From an uncultured Maricaulis sp. (lineage in GTDB: Bacteria > Pseudomonadota > Alphaproteobacteria > Caulobacterales > Maricaulaceae), in assembly GCF_947259345.1 (NCBI RefSeq), contig NZ_CAMYLS010000015.1, positions 1 to 64,000 of the forward strand: a DNA stretch of 64,000 bases, given 5' to 3'. A program made the position numbers and the translations under genes. The notes beneath the pieces were generated by a model that did not search any database, was not told where the DNA came from, and worked only from the letters and a program-made list of their open reading frames with translations. Positions 25,965 through 36,393 of the stretch are shown here, one piece after another (position 1 is the first letter of the stretch; each line of letters opens with the position of its first letter).

Positions 25965-27380
25965 TCAGCTGCCCGACCCACCGACCGTGAGGCCGGAGAT
26001 TTTCAGGCTGGGCTGGCCGACGCCGACGGGGACGCCCTGTCCGGCCTTGCCGCACATGCCGACTCCCGGATCCATCTCGAAATCATCGCCGATCATGGTG
26101 ATCTGGGTGAGGGCGGTCGGGCCGTCACCGATCAGGGTGGCCCCCTTGACCGGGGCGACGACTTTGCCGTCCTGCACGCGATAGGCCTCGGTGCATTGGA
26201 AGACGAATTTGCCCGAGGTGATATCGACCTGGCCGCCGCCGAAATTCACGGCATAGATGCCGTCCTTCAGGCTCTCGACCATTTCATCGCGCTTGTGCTC
26301 ACCGGCCAGCATGTAGGTATTGGTCATGCGCGGCAGGGGCGGGTGGGCATAGGATTGACGGCGGCCATTGCCGGTCGGCTTCTGGCCCATCAGGCGGGCA
26401 TTCATGCGGTCCTGCATATAGCCGGTCAGGATACCATCCTCGATCAGCACGGAGCGTTCGGTTGGCGTGCCTTCATCATCAATGGTCAGCGAACCGCGCC
26501 GTTCCGGCATGGTGCCGTCATCGACCACGGTCACGCCCTTGGCGGCAACCTGCTCGCCCATGCGCCCGGCAAAGGCAGACGAGCCCTTGCGGTTGAAATC
26601 GCCCTCCAGGCCATGTCCGACGGCTTCGTGCAGCAGGACAGCGGGCCAGCCCGGTCCGAGCACAACGTCGAACACACCGGCCGGCGCATCGACCGCATCG
26701 AGATTGACCCGGGCGATACGCAGGGCTTCGTCGGCCAGCGGCTTCCAGGCGTCCGGGGTGATCCAGCGATCAAACTCGGCTCGGCCACCAGCGCCGGCCG
26801 AGCCGGTCTCGCGGCGACCGCCGCGTTCCACGGTGACCGAGACATTGAGTCGGACCAGCGGGCGGATATCGGTTTTCAGATCCCCGCCGGCGCGCAGGAT
26901 CGAGACCGCGCGTTTGGCACCGGCGATCGAGGCGGAGACCTGGACCACGCTGGCATCCTTCGTGCGGCAATAGGCATCGATCTCCTGCAGCAGGGCGGCC
27001 TTGGCCTCGAAACCGGGCCGGGCCACCGGGTCGATGGCGTCATAGAGTTTGCGATTCGTCCCGGCCGGCGGCGGTGCCAGCACGCCGGCATGGCCGCGCT
27101 TTACGGCCGAGGCGGCTTCCGCGGCGCGGCGGACGGCTTCCAGGGTCGGATCGGAGGAGTGGGCATAGCCGAAGGCCTCGCCCGCAACACAACGCAGGCC
27201 GAAACCGCGCGCCGAATCAAGATTGGCCGCTTTCAGACGCCCGTCATCAAAGACCAGCGATTCGGAAACCTCGGTTTCCAGGAAAAGTTCGCCATCATCG
27301 GCCCCGTGCAGCGCGTCGTGCAGAATCGGCTGCACACTGTCGGCATCAAAATCGAACTGGCTGATCGGATCATCGGACAT
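25965..27380 (-). CDS. tldD: Metalloprotease TldD
   Basis: TldD forms a heterodimeric zinc protease with TldE (PmbA) that cleaves unfolded peptides and helps mature microcins or degrade antitoxins in other bacteria. It has about 471 residues. The HExxxH-type zinc motif is present as LLHEAVGHGLEGD (His251, Glu252, His256). The C-terminal segment GMCGKAGQGVPVGVGQP carries the conserved cysteine zinc ligand region. The start was set at ATG 27380; in-frame ATGs at 27416 and 27443 lie upstream. The partner gene tldE/pmbA is not in the window. Confidence 0.92.
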   Translation of the reverse strand: MSDDPISQFDFDADSVQPILHDALHGADDGELFLETEVSESLVFDDGRLKAANLDSARGFGLRCVAGEAFGYAHSSDPTLEAVRRAAEAASAVKRGHAGVLAPPPAGTNRKLYDAIDPVARPGFEAKAALLQEIDAYCRTKDASVVQVSASIAGAKRAVSILRAGGDLKTDIRPLVRLNVSVTVERGGRRETGSAGAGGRAEFDRWITPDAWKPLADEALRIARVNLDAVDAPAGVFDVVLGPGWPAVLLHEAVGHGLEGDFNRKGSSAFAGRMGEQVAAKGVTVVDDGTMPERRGSLTIDDEGTPTERSVLIEDGILTGYMQDRMNARLMGQKPTGNGRRQSYAHPPLPRMTNTYMLAGEHKRDEMVESLKDGIYAVNFGGGQVDITSGKFVFQCTEAYRVQDGKVVAPVKGATLIGDGPTALTQITMIGDDFEMDPGVGMCGKAGQGVPVGVGQPSLKISGLTVGGSGS

Positions 27381-27493
27381 GATGCGCACTCCCGGGGGCT
27401 TCTCGACATCATACATAGTCGAGCCGACCCCGGGCGTGAACACAAGGCGGGTCGCGCTACGCAGTCACCGCCCGTCGCCGGCGGCATTGCTGC

Positions 27494-28048
27494 TTAACGC
27501 GAAGTGATGCGGAAGCGCGACAACTCATCCTGTGGCAGGTCCCAGCCGGGCCGCAACCGGCGCGCCTGACGATAGGAATCATAGGCCGCGGCGAGTTCAT
27601 CCATGGCTTCAAGCGCCAGGCCGCGATTGAACCAGGCATCCGCCTCGCGACTGTCCTGGGCCCGAATGGCCAGATCCGCCTGTGCGACAGCTTCGGCGTA
27701 GCGGCCCAGTCCGATCAGGGCGCAGGCCCGATTCACCGCCAGTGCGCTGGGGGCGAAATCATGCAGGGATTCGGCCCGCTCGAAGTCTTCGAGGGCTTCA
27801 TCCTGGCGATTCTGGTGGATCCGCAAAATGCCCCGATTGACCAGTGTGGCGGCGCGGTCTCGGCGGGTTACGCGGTTGTCGCGCAGCGCCATGTCGCAGT
27901 CCTGGATGGCTCTGACATCGTGGCGGGCTGCCACGGCATGTTCGAAACAGGTTGCGGCGGCCGAACGGCCGAGCACCTGGAATTGGGCTGTTGCCGGTGC
28001 AGTACTCATACAAACTACAAGGGCAGCGAGTGAGACGAATAGACGCAT
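27494..28048 (-). CDS. Exported TPR-repeat protein
   Basis: A 184-residue protein with a signal peptide (MRLFVSLAALVVCMSTAPATA) and about three tetratricopeptide repeats, seen as alternating ATLVNRGILRIHQNRQDEALEDF, NRACALIGLGRYAEAVAQAD and WFNRGLALEAMDELAAAYDSY spaced near 34 residues. TPRs form a binding scaffold, so a periplasmic protein-protein role is likely. ATG 28048 follows AAAGGAG. It is divergent from the cytochrome oxidase operon across a 248-base region and may be unrelated to it. Specific function unknown. Confidence 0.75.
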   Translation of the reverse strand: MRLFVSLAALVVCMSTAPATAQFQVLGRSAAATCFEHAVAARHDVRAIQDCDMALRDNRVTRRDRAATLVNRGILRIHQNRQDEALEDFERAESLHDFAPSALAVNRACALIGLGRYAEAVAQADLAIRAQDSREADAWFNRGLALEAMDELAAAYDSYRQARRLRPGWDLPQDELSRFRITSR

Positions 28049-28212
28049 CGGTCGCTCCTTTCCGTTGCTATGAACCGCTCCATGATATCCCCATGATGAC
28101 AAAAGCGCCGATCATAACTTCGCGAGCTGGGCATGCGGCCTTTTCCAGGCGGGCAATCTCCTGTAATGCGGCGCCCAGTGTGTATGACACGAGAAAAAAT
28201 GCCGTTGATGGC

Positions 28213-28241
28213 CTGACAGGGCCGGAGACGGGCTCTATATT
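28213..28241 (+). promoter_or_regulatory. Candidate promoter of the cytochrome oxidase operon
   Basis: CTGACA and TATATT with a 17-base spacer match sigma-70 boxes (5 of 6 at -35), about 55 bases upstream of ctaC. The remainder of 28049-28296 has no evident gene. Confidence 0.4.
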
Positions 28242-28296
28242 CCGCCGCCATCGGTGGGGGATTCCCGCCTTAATGCCTGACTTGTATGGGGAAGCC

Positions 28297-29148
28297 ATGC
28301 GATTCCTGACCGCACTTGCGCTCACTTGGACGACCTTCGCCGCCGGCGCGTTTGCCACGCCCGGCCAGCCGACCGACGGAGCGCTGGGCCTTCAGCCCGC
28401 CGTGACACCGATCATGGAAGACATCGTGTCCTTCCATAATATCCTGCTGGTCATCATCACCGTGATCACGCTCTTCGTGATGGGGCTGCTGATCTATGTG
28501 ATGATCCGCTACAACCGGAAGGCCAATCCGACGCCCTCCAAGTTCAGCCACAACACGCTGCTTGAAGTGGTGTGGACGGCGGTGCCGGTTCTGATCCTGA
28601 TCGGGATCGCGATCCCGTCCTTCCCGCTCCTGTACAAGCAGGACGTGATCCCGGCTGAAATCGATTTCACGCTGAAGGCGACCGGCAATCAGTGGAACTG
28701 GTCCTACGAGTATCCGGATCACGAAGTCGCGGAATACTTCTCCAACATGGTGGAAGACGAGGACCTCGAGCCGGGCCAGCTGCGCAATCTGTCGGTTGAT
28801 TACCCGCTTGTGGTGCCGGTCAATGCGACGGTCCGCCTGCAGGTTACGGCTTCCGACGTCATCCATAACTGGGCGATGCCGGCCTTTGGCACCAAGATGG
28901 ACGCCATTCCGGGCCGCATCAATGAAGCCTGGTTCCAGGCGACCCAGGAAGGCGTCTATTACGGCCAGTGCTCCGAGCTTTGCGGCCTTCGCCACGCTTT
29001 CATGCCGATCGAAGTCCATGTCGTGCCCCAGGATGTCTTTGATGCCTGGATCGCGGCCAAGGCCGAGGACGAGTACTCCGAGGCCGCTGATGCGATCATT
29101 GCTGAATATTCCGCCGCGCGGGAAACGCGCCTGGCGCAACTCGACTAG
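28297..29148 (+). CDS. ctaC: Cytochrome c oxidase subunit II
   Basis: Carries the CuA centre that takes electrons from cytochrome c and passes them to subunit I. It has 283 residues: signal peptide, two transmembrane helices (about 45-70 and 90-112), then the periplasmic cupredoxin domain. All CuA ligands are in place: His190, Cys225, Glu227 (backbone), Cys229, His233 and Met236 in CSELCGLRHAFM. The tryptophan-rich electron-entry motif is QWNWSYEYPD. It has no C-terminal haem c domain, so it is the simple aa3 type. It is the first gene of the operon ctaC-D-B-small-G-E. Confidence 0.96.
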   Translation: MRFLTALALTWTTFAAGAFATPGQPTDGALGLQPAVTPIMEDIVSFHNILLVIITVITLFVMGLLIYVMIRYNRKANPTPSKFSHNTLLEVVWTAVPVLILIGIAIPSFPLLYKQDVIPAEIDFTLKATGNQWNWSYEYPDHEVAEYFSNMVEDEDLEPGQLRNLSVDYPLVVPVNATVRLQVTASDVIHNWAMPAFGTKMDAIPGRINEAWFQATQEGVYYGQCSELCGLRHAFMPIEVHVVPQDVFDAWIAAKAEDEYSEAADAIIAEYSAARETRLAQLD

Positions 29149-29159
29149 GGATGGGCTGA

Positions 29160-30797
<1,638 letters not shown>

Positions 30798-30800
30798 GGT

Positions 30801-31796
30801 TTGACCTTGGACACGATCGTGACCCCAAGCGACAATCGCGCAGAGGGCGAGGCTGTTTCGACAGCCTCGCCCCGCGACTATTTTGACCTGATGAAACCGC
30901 GGGTGATGACGCTGGTCGTCTTCACCGCCTTTGCCGGTCTCATCGCGGCACCGGTCGATGCCGATCCGTTCCTGGCGGTGATGTCGATCCTGTGCCTGGC
31001 CGTGGGTGCCGGTGCTGCCGGTGCGCTCAACATGGCCTATGATGCCGATATCGACGCCACCATGCAGCGCACGCGCAAGCGTCCGATCCCGCGCGGCGTG
31101 GTCTCGGTGGCCAATGCCTATGGCTTCGGCGTTGTGGCCGCGATCCTGTCGGTCCTGCTGATGGCACTGGCGAGCAATTACCTCGCCGCCGGCCTGCTGG
31201 CCTTCTCGATTTTCTTCTACGCCGTCATTTACACAATGATCCTCAAGCGTTCGACGCCGCAGAATATCGTTATTGGTGGCGCCGCCGGGGCCTTCCCGCC
31301 GATGATTGGCTGGGTCGCGGTGACCGGCGAGATTTCACTCGATGCGGTCATTCTTTTCATGATCATCTTCCTGTGGACGCCGCCTCACTCCTGGGCGCTG
31401 GCGCTCTACAAGTCCGGCGACTATGCCGCGGCCAATGTGCCGATGATGCCGGTGGCCAAGGGCGCCAAGTCGACCCGCCTGCAAATCCTGCTCTATTCCA
31501 TCGTGTTGGTGGTCTTTGCCGGTGCCCCGGTTCTGACCGGGCTCGGCGGCGCCGTCTATGGTGCGACATCTTTGGGTGGCGGTGCGCTCTTCCTGCTGCT
31601 GGCCTGGCGGATCTTCCGTTCGCGGGCCGGTGAGGCGGGGTCGGCGGAAGAGGGCGCGCTTTATGCCGTCCGGGCCGGTGACAAGGCAGCGCGCGATCTC
31701 TTCGCCTACTCGATCGGCTATCTGACGGTCCTTTTTGCCGCATTGATTATTGAGCACGCATTTGGTGCCTATGTCGCCATTCCGGGAGTGGGATGA
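30801..31796 (+). CDS. ctaB: Protoheme IX farnesyltransferase (haem O synthase)
   Basis: Membrane enzyme that adds a farnesyl group to haem b, making haem O on the way to haem a for the oxidase. It has about 331 residues and up to nine membrane helices. The prenyl-diphosphate motif is ALNMAYDADIDATMQRTRKR (75-94, NxxxDxxID). It starts with TTG at 30801; TTG 30807 and GTG 30819 are alternatives, and the conserved part begins DYFDLMKPRVM. The stop overlaps the next gene by a few bases. The CtaA haem A synthase is not in the window. Confidence 0.93.
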   Translation: MTLDTIVTPSDNRAEGEAVSTASPRDYFDLMKPRVMTLVVFTAFAGLIAAPVDADPFLAVMSILCLAVGAGAAGALNMAYDADIDATMQRTRKRPIPRGVVSVANAYGFGVVAAILSVLLMALASNYLAAGLLAFSIFFYAVIYTMILKRSTPQNIVIGGAAGAFPPMIGWVAVTGEISLDAVILFMIIFLWTPPHSWALALYKSGDYAAANVPMMPVAKGAKSTRLQILLYSIVLVVFAGAPVLTGLGGAVYGATSLGGGALFLLLAWRIFRSRAGEAGSAEEGALYAVRAGDKAARDLFAYSIGYLTVLFAALIIEHAFGAYVAIPGVG

Positions 31797-32041
31797 TGAC
31801 CGAGAACGAAACTGGCAAGTCCAAGAAGTCCGTTGGCGAGATGATCGAGGAGGTCATCGAGTCCAAACAGCCGGACTATACGCAGTCGACGGAGACCGTG
31901 CGTCTGACACCGGAGCAGGAAAAGGCCCGGAGCCGCCGCAATGTGGTGATCGCCTTGTCTCTTGTTGGCTTCATGGTCGCTGTCTTCGCGATCACCGTGG
32001 TACGCCTGAGCCAGAATATCGCCGCGGGAGCCGGCGCATGA
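31793..32041 (+). CDS. Small single-span membrane protein of the cox operon (CoxF-like)
   Basis: An 82-residue (or 81, if ATG 31796 is used) protein with a charged, lysine/glutamate-rich cytoplasmic N terminus and one transmembrane helix at about residues 50-72 (VVIALSLVGFMVAVFAITVV). It overlaps the ctaB stop at its start and the ctaG start at its end, so translation is tightly coupled. Small proteins at this place in alphaproteobacterial oxidase operons are known as CoxF or unnamed; a role in oxidase assembly or subunit association is likely but not shown by sequence. Confidence 0.75.
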   Translation: MMTENETGKSKKSVGEMIEEVIESKQPDYTQSTETVRLTPEQEKARSRRNVVIALSLVGFMVAVFAITVVRLSQNIAAGAGA

Positions 32042-32604
32042 TTCGTATGCCGCTCAACAAGAATGCCCGCGTCGCCGCATTCTCGGCTCTGGCCGCCGCT
32101 GTCATGGTCGGTGCCGCCTATGCGGCTGTTCCGCTTTACGACCTTTTCTGCCGCGTGACCGGATATGGCGGTACGACCCAGGTTGCGGTCGGCGAAGCCG
32201 GGGCCATCCTGGATCGCGAAGTTACGGTGTATTTCGACGCCAATACCAATCGCAACCTGCCCTGGAGTTTCGAGCCGGTGCAGCGCTCGATCACCGTGCG
32301 GGTCGGCGAAACGGCGCTCGCCTATTACACGGCGACCAATAATTCGAGCCAGCCGGTGACCGGTGTGGCGACCTATAATGTCGCGCCCTACAAGGCAGCG
32401 ACCTATTTTTCCAAACTGGAATGCTTCTGCTTTACCGAGCAGACGCTGCAACCGGGTGAGAGCATCGAGATGCCTGTTCTCTTCTTTGTCGATCCGCTGA
32501 TCGACGAGGAACGGCGCATGGATGATGTCGCGTCGATCACCTTGTCCTATACGTTTTTTGAGTCCGAAGACGGGGGGTCGGCTTCGTCCGACGCCGCGCC
32601 TTAG
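32038..32604 (+). CDS. ctaG: Cytochrome c oxidase assembly protein CtaG/Cox11
   Basis: Copper chaperone needed to insert CuB into subunit I. It has 188 residues: one N-terminal membrane anchor (about 12-32) and a periplasmic immunoglobulin-like domain. The copper motif CFCF is at 129-132 in LECFCFTEQ, and the second conserved cysteine Cys38 in LFCRVTGYGG is also present. The start ATG overlaps the stop of the preceding small gene (ATGA). A longer frame opens at 31750 but runs through the neighbouring gene and is not the real start. Confidence 0.95.
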   Translation: MIRMPLNKNARVAAFSALAAAVMVGAAYAAVPLYDLFCRVTGYGGTTQVAVGEAGAILDREVTVYFDANTNRNLPWSFEPVQRSITVRVGETALAYYTATNNSSQPVTGVATYNVAPYKAATYFSKLECFCFTEQTLQPGESIEMPVLFFVDPLIDEERRMDDVASITLSYTFFESEDGGSASSDAAP

Positions 32605-32674
32605 CATTGAACCTTTCGAGTGTGCCGCGTATCAGAAGCACACTTCGCTGATTTGAGATCGCAGGAGATTCGCG

Positions 32675-33529
32675 ATGGCTGGGCATGCCGCTAAGCACGA
32701 CTACCACCTGGTTGACCCGAGCCCGTGGCCGTTTGTGGGCTCGGTGGGCGCCTTCCTTCTGGCCATCGGTGCCGTCGGCAACATGGCCGGCCTGGTCTCG
32801 GCCGAGCATCCGCTGGCCTTCATGTATGCAGATGGCTCCTGGGGCGGCCTCGCCCTCGGCTTCCTCATCGTCATCTGGACGATGATCGGCTGGTGGGGTG
32901 ACATGATCAAGGAATCAAAGCGCGGCGACCACACGGCCGTTGTCGATATCGGCATGCGCTATGGCATGATCCTGTTCATCGCCTCGGAAGTCATGTTCTT
33001 CGTGGCCTGGTTCTGGTCCTTCTTCGAATACGCCATCTTCCATGAGGTTCGGATGGACCCGGCGCTCGCCACCTGGCCGCCGGCCGGGGTCGAGACCTTC
33101 AACCCCTGGCACATCCCGCTGATGAATACGCTCATCCTGCTGCTCTCGGGCACCACGGTGACCTGGGCGCACCACGCGCTCCAGCATGATGACCGCAAGG
33201 GGGCGATCACCGGTCTGATCTTCACGGTCGCGCTGGGCATGTGCTTCACTGCCCTGCAGGTCTACGAGTATTCGGAAGCCCACTTCGCCTTCTCCATGGC
33301 CGATGGCGGCAATCTCTACGGGTCGACCTTCTACATGGCGACGGGCTTCCACGGCGCTCACGTGGTGATCGGCACCATCTTCCTCGCTGTCTGCCTCTTC
33401 CGCCTCCTGGCCGGTCAAATGAGCGCGAAGAAGCATTTCGGTCTCGAAGCGGCCGCCTGGTACTGGCACTTCGTTGACGTGGTCTGGCTCTTCCTCTTCG
33501 CCTTCGTCTACGTCGTCTATCAAGGCTGA
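32675..33529 (+). CDS. ctaE: Cytochrome c oxidase subunit III
   Basis: Membrane subunit that stabilises the oxidase and its proton uptake. It has 284 residues and seven predicted helices. Family patterns are visible: HDYHLVDPSPWPF near the start, EVMFFVAWFWSFFEYA (about 104-119), FNPWHIPLMNTLILLLSGTTVTWAHH, GFHGAHVVIGTIFL and a C-terminal WYWHFVDVVWLFLFA. AGGAG lies upstream of ATG 32675. It follows ctaG after 70 bases. Confidence 0.96.
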   Translation: MAGHAAKHDYHLVDPSPWPFVGSVGAFLLAIGAVGNMAGLVSAEHPLAFMYADGSWGGLALGFLIVIWTMIGWWGDMIKESKRGDHTAVVDIGMRYGMILFIASEVMFFVAWFWSFFEYAIFHEVRMDPALATWPPAGVETFNPWHIPLMNTLILLLSGTTVTWAHHALQHDDRKGAITGLIFTVALGMCFTALQVYEYSEAHFAFSMADGGNLYGSTFYMATGFHGAHVVIGTIFLAVCLFRLLAGQMSAKKHFGLEAAAWYWHFVDVVWLFLFAFVYVVYQG

Positions 33530-33537
33530 CCCTTCCC

Positions 33538-33897
33538 ATGACAAAACCCTCCCCGTTTTCGACCGGCGTCCAGGGGCGCTGCCCGAAATGCGGGGAGGGG
33601 GCCATGTTTGACGGGCTGCTGAAGATCGCGCCACGCTGTGATGTCTGCGGCGCCGACTTTGAAAGCGCGGATGTCGGCGACGGCGCTTCGGTCTTCGTCC
33701 TCTTCATTGTCGGCTTTCTGGCCATGGTCCTCTTCCTGCTGGTCGAGGCGGCCTTCAGCCCACCTTGGTGGGTGCACGCAATCTTCCAATTGCCCTTCGT
33801 GCCCATCGCCTGCATTGCCGCCCTGCGGCCGATCAAGGGCCTGCTCTTCGCCCTGCAATTCCAGCATGACGCCCAGGAGGCGCGGCTGGACGATTGA
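33538..33897 (+). CDS. DUF983 membrane protein
   Basis: A 119-residue DUF983 protein. Four cysteines form two CxxC pairs (Cys15/Cys18 in CPKCGEG, Cys34/Cys37 in CDVCGAD), a probable zinc ribbon, followed by two transmembrane helices (about 48-72 and 78-100). It begins 8 bases after ctaE and is followed by surf1, as in many alphaproteobacterial oxidase loci, so a part in oxidase biogenesis is likely. Its biochemical role is unknown. Confidence 0.85.
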   Translation: MTKPSPFSTGVQGRCPKCGEGAMFDGLLKIAPRCDVCGADFESADVGDGASVFVLFIVGFLAMVLFLLVEAAFSPPWWVHAIFQLPFVPIACIAALRPIKGLLFALQFQHDAQEARLDD

Positions 33898-33941
33898 GGC
33901 CTGACAGCCTCGCCCCTTTTTGGTGATGGACCCTGTCCGCC

Positions 33942-34655
33942 ATGCCCCGCTTCCAGCCGCTCCCGCTGCTCACCGTATTCACCTTGGCCAGCCTTGCCTT
34001 GCTGGTGACGCTGGGCAGCTGGCAGATGCAGCGCATGTCCTGGAAGGCCGACCAGATCGCGGCCTATGAGGCGCGCGGCGAGGCGGTCAGCTTTCGCACG
34101 GCCCTGTGTGAGCCGGAAGATGGCGCCTTCTCGCCGCCGGTCACCGGGCCGGTCCCGTTGGGCGGCCCGACACTGCGCCTCTACGCCATGCGCGAGACGG
34201 CCGGCTGGATGCGTCTGGCGCTGATGCCGGCACCACGCTGCCGTGCGGATGACCCGGCGCGCTATCTGATGGTGGAAGTGGCCTTCGAGGACTTGCGGAC
34301 CGAAACCCAGTCTTCCGTGCAGGTCTGGCGGCTCGAGATGCCACCGGAGCCGGGTCTTTTCACACCCGGAAACGATCCGGATACCAATCAGTGGTATAGC
34401 CATGATCGTGCAGCCATGGCGGCGACCTTCGGGATTGAACCGGACAGCCTGCTGCCGGTCTGGGCACGCGCCGATACCGGCATGCCGGCCTCACTGAGCC
34501 GGACGCCGCCGGCCAAGCATCTGGGCTATGCCCTGACCTGGTATGGTCTGGCGCTGGCTCTGATCGGGGTGTATCTCGCCCTGCATGTCAGCCGGGGACG
34601 GCTGCGCTTTAACAAGCCATCGCGCGATGGCGACAAGAACCAGAAGGCGGACTAG
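33942..34655 (+). CDS. surf1: SURF1 family oxidase assembly protein
   Basis: Assembly factor for aa3 oxidase, thought to assist haem a insertion. It has 237 residues. The classical topology is visible: an N-terminal transmembrane helix (about 6-24) with the GSWQMQRMSWK segment (26-36), a periplasmic domain, and a second helix near 203-221 (YGLALALIGVYLALHV). The middle contains TNQWYSHDRAAMA, which matches the family's NQWY element. It sits at the end of the cox cluster. Confidence 0.9.
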   Translation: MPRFQPLPLLTVFTLASLALLVTLGSWQMQRMSWKADQIAAYEARGEAVSFRTALCEPEDGAFSPPVTGPVPLGGPTLRLYAMRETAGWMRLALMPAPRCRADDPARYLMVEVAFEDLRTETQSSVQVWRLEMPPEPGLFTPGNDPDTNQWYSHDRAAMAATFGIEPDSLLPVWARADTGMPASLSRTPPAKHLGYALTWYGLALALIGVYLALHVSRGRLRFNKPSRDGDKNQKAD

Positions 34656-34681
34656 TATCCGCCCGGATACGGAGATGGAAT

Positions 34682-35260
34682 TTGGCAGTTTGGCGCGAAA
34701 CTTCCTGGGACGAGACCCTGACTGGCCAGGGCATTCGCCTGCGGGCCCCGACGCTTTCCGATTACGAAGACTGGGCCAAGCTGCGCAGCGCCTCTCGTGC
34801 CCATACCGAGCCCTGGGAACCGGCCTGGACGAGCGATGAATTGTCCAAGGGCGCCTTTCGCCGCCGCATTGATCGCTACCAGGCGGATCGTGATGCCGGC
34901 CTGGGCTACCCATTCTTTGTCGTTCGCGCGCGCGATGACGTTCTGCTGGGCGCCTGCAATCTGAACAATGTGCGCCGTGGCGTCCTGCAATCGGCCGATG
35001 TCGGCTACTGGATCGGCTCGCCCTATGTTCGCAAGGGACACACGCGGGCTGCCGTGCGCCGGGTGCTGGCCTTCGCCTTCGATGAGCTGCGTCTGCACCG
35101 TGTCGAGGCCGCCTGCCAACCGAATAATGCCGCCTCGCGCACGCTGCTGGAACAGGTTGGGTTCGTGAAGGAGGGGCGTTCGCGCGCTTTCCTCAACATC
35201 GCGGGTGAGTGGCGCGATCATGATCGTTTCGCCATCCTGTCCACCGATCCTCGCAAATGA
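34682..35260 (+). CDS. GNAT acetyltransferase, RimJ/RimL type
   Basis: A 192-residue N-acetyltransferase related to RimJ, which acetylates ribosomal-protein N termini. The acetyl-CoA motif reads SPYVRKGHTRAAVRRVL (about 114-130, the R/Q-x-x-G-x-G/A loop in modified form) and the C terminal part RVEAACQPNNAASRTLLEQVGF is the family's motif B. It starts with TTG 34682 after GGAGATGG. The stop overlaps the EAL gene start (ATGA), so the two are coupled. The true substrate is not shown by sequence. Confidence 0.85.
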   Translation: MAVWRETSWDETLTGQGIRLRAPTLSDYEDWAKLRSASRAHTEPWEPAWTSDELSKGAFRRRIDRYQADRDAGLGYPFFVVRARDDVLLGACNLNNVRRGVLQSADVGYWIGSPYVRKGHTRAAVRRVLAFAFDELRLHRVEAACQPNNAASRTLLEQVGFVKEGRSRAFLNIAGEWRDHDRFAILSTDPRK

Positions 35261-36393
35261 CGGAAACCGGATATGAAGCCGGGGTCCGGGCGGCCGGCGC
35301 GCTCGCCTTTGCCTGTGACCTTGTTGCCGGTCAGGTCCGCCTGACCGGGGATGCGGCGGCGTTCGGCTTCGAACGGGCCGAGATGGACTGGCAGGGCTTC
35401 CTCGATCGCCTCGGACCGGCCGACCAGTCGCGGCTGGCTGCGGCTGTCGAGGGCGACACGCTGGATTTGCGTATTCGACTGATCGGCGCCGGTGATCGTC
35501 TGGCCTATGTGCGGTTGCTGGGAAAACGCGGCGATGACGGGCGGATCGAGGGGCTGATGACGCCAGCCGGTGCGACGCGTGACCTCGCCGGGCGAATCGG
35601 TGAGGAGCACGCCCTGGCCAAGGGCGTTGCTTCAGGCGAAGTCATGGCCTGGTATCAGCCCATTATTGCGCTCGATACCGGCCGCCTCGCGGGTTTCGAG
35701 GCGCTGGCACGCTGGGACCGGCCCGGAGTCGGCATTCTGTCGCCCGATGATTTCCTCGATATGGCAGGTGAGCTCGATCTGCTCAACCGGATCAGCACCA
35801 CGGTGCGCGGCCATGCTGCGGCAGACCTGTCCTCCTGGCGCGTCGCCCATGGTGCGGCTGCCGACATCTTCATCTCCGCCAATGCGACGGTCAGCGAATT
35901 GGTGGATCCGGCATTTGTCACGGATCTCCTGGAGACCGTCACAGCCGCGAAGCTTCCAGCGGGCGCCTTCAAGCTCGAAATCGCAGAGACCGAGATCATG
36001 CAGGACCCCGACATGGCGGCTGCGGCGATGCGGCGCCTTGCCGAGGGCGGCGTGTCGCTGGCACTCGATGATTTTGGTACCGGCTATTCCTCCCTGGCCC
36101 GCCTCGACATGTTGCCCTTCGACGTGGTCAAGATTGATCGCTATTTCGTGCGCGCCATGATGGGCGATGAAAGCGCCGGGACCGTGGTGAAGTCCGTGAT
36201 CCAGCTGGCCACGCATTTTGGCATGAAAGTCGTGGCTGAAGGTGTGGAGAGTGCGGCCGCCGCCGAGCGGCTCGCCGCCATGGGGTGCCAGTATGCGCAA
36301 GGCTATCGCTATGCGGGGGCGCTGGCGCCGGATGTCGCCGAGCAGGCCTTGCTTGCCGGACTGGACGGGCGATTCAAGCCCGCAGGCGCTTGA
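35257..36393 (+). CDS. EAL-domain cyclic-di-GMP phosphodiesterase
   Basis: A 378-residue cytoplasmic protein. The C-terminal EAL domain (about 122-375) keeps all catalytic elements: FEAL (Glu148), ISAN, EIAETE, LDDFGTGYSSL, KIDRYF, AEGVES and AQGY. It should therefore hydrolyse c-di-GMP. The N-terminal 110 residues resemble a degenerate PAS-like sensor (…WQGFLDRLGPADQSRLAAAV…). No GGDEF domain and no membrane helix. It is translationally coupled to the GNAT gene and overlaps the convergent thioesterase gene by 20 bases. Confidence 0.9.
   Translation: MTETGYEAGVRAAGALAFACDLVAGQVRLTGDAAAFGFERAEMDWQGFLDRLGPADQSRLAAAVEGDTLDLRIRLIGAGDRLAYVRLLGKRGDDGRIEGLMTPAGATRDLAGRIGEEHALAKGVASGEVMAWYQPIIALDTGRLAGFEALARWDRPGVGILSPDDFLDMAGELDLLNRISTTVRGHAAADLSSWRVAHGAAADIFISANATVSELVDPAFVTDLLETVTAAKLPAGAFKLEIAETEIMQDPDMAAAAMRRLAEGGVSLALDDFGTGYSSLARLDMLPFDVVKIDRYFVRAMMGDESAGTVVKSVIQLATHFGMKVVAEGVESAAAAERLAAMGCQYAQGYRYAGALAPDVAEQALLAGLDGRFKPAGA

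Noticed and set aside
31750-32604. A long frame starting inside ctaB as the start of ctaG
   Set aside because: The Cox11 sequence begins at ATG 32038; upstream residues are in the ctaB and small-protein region in another frame.
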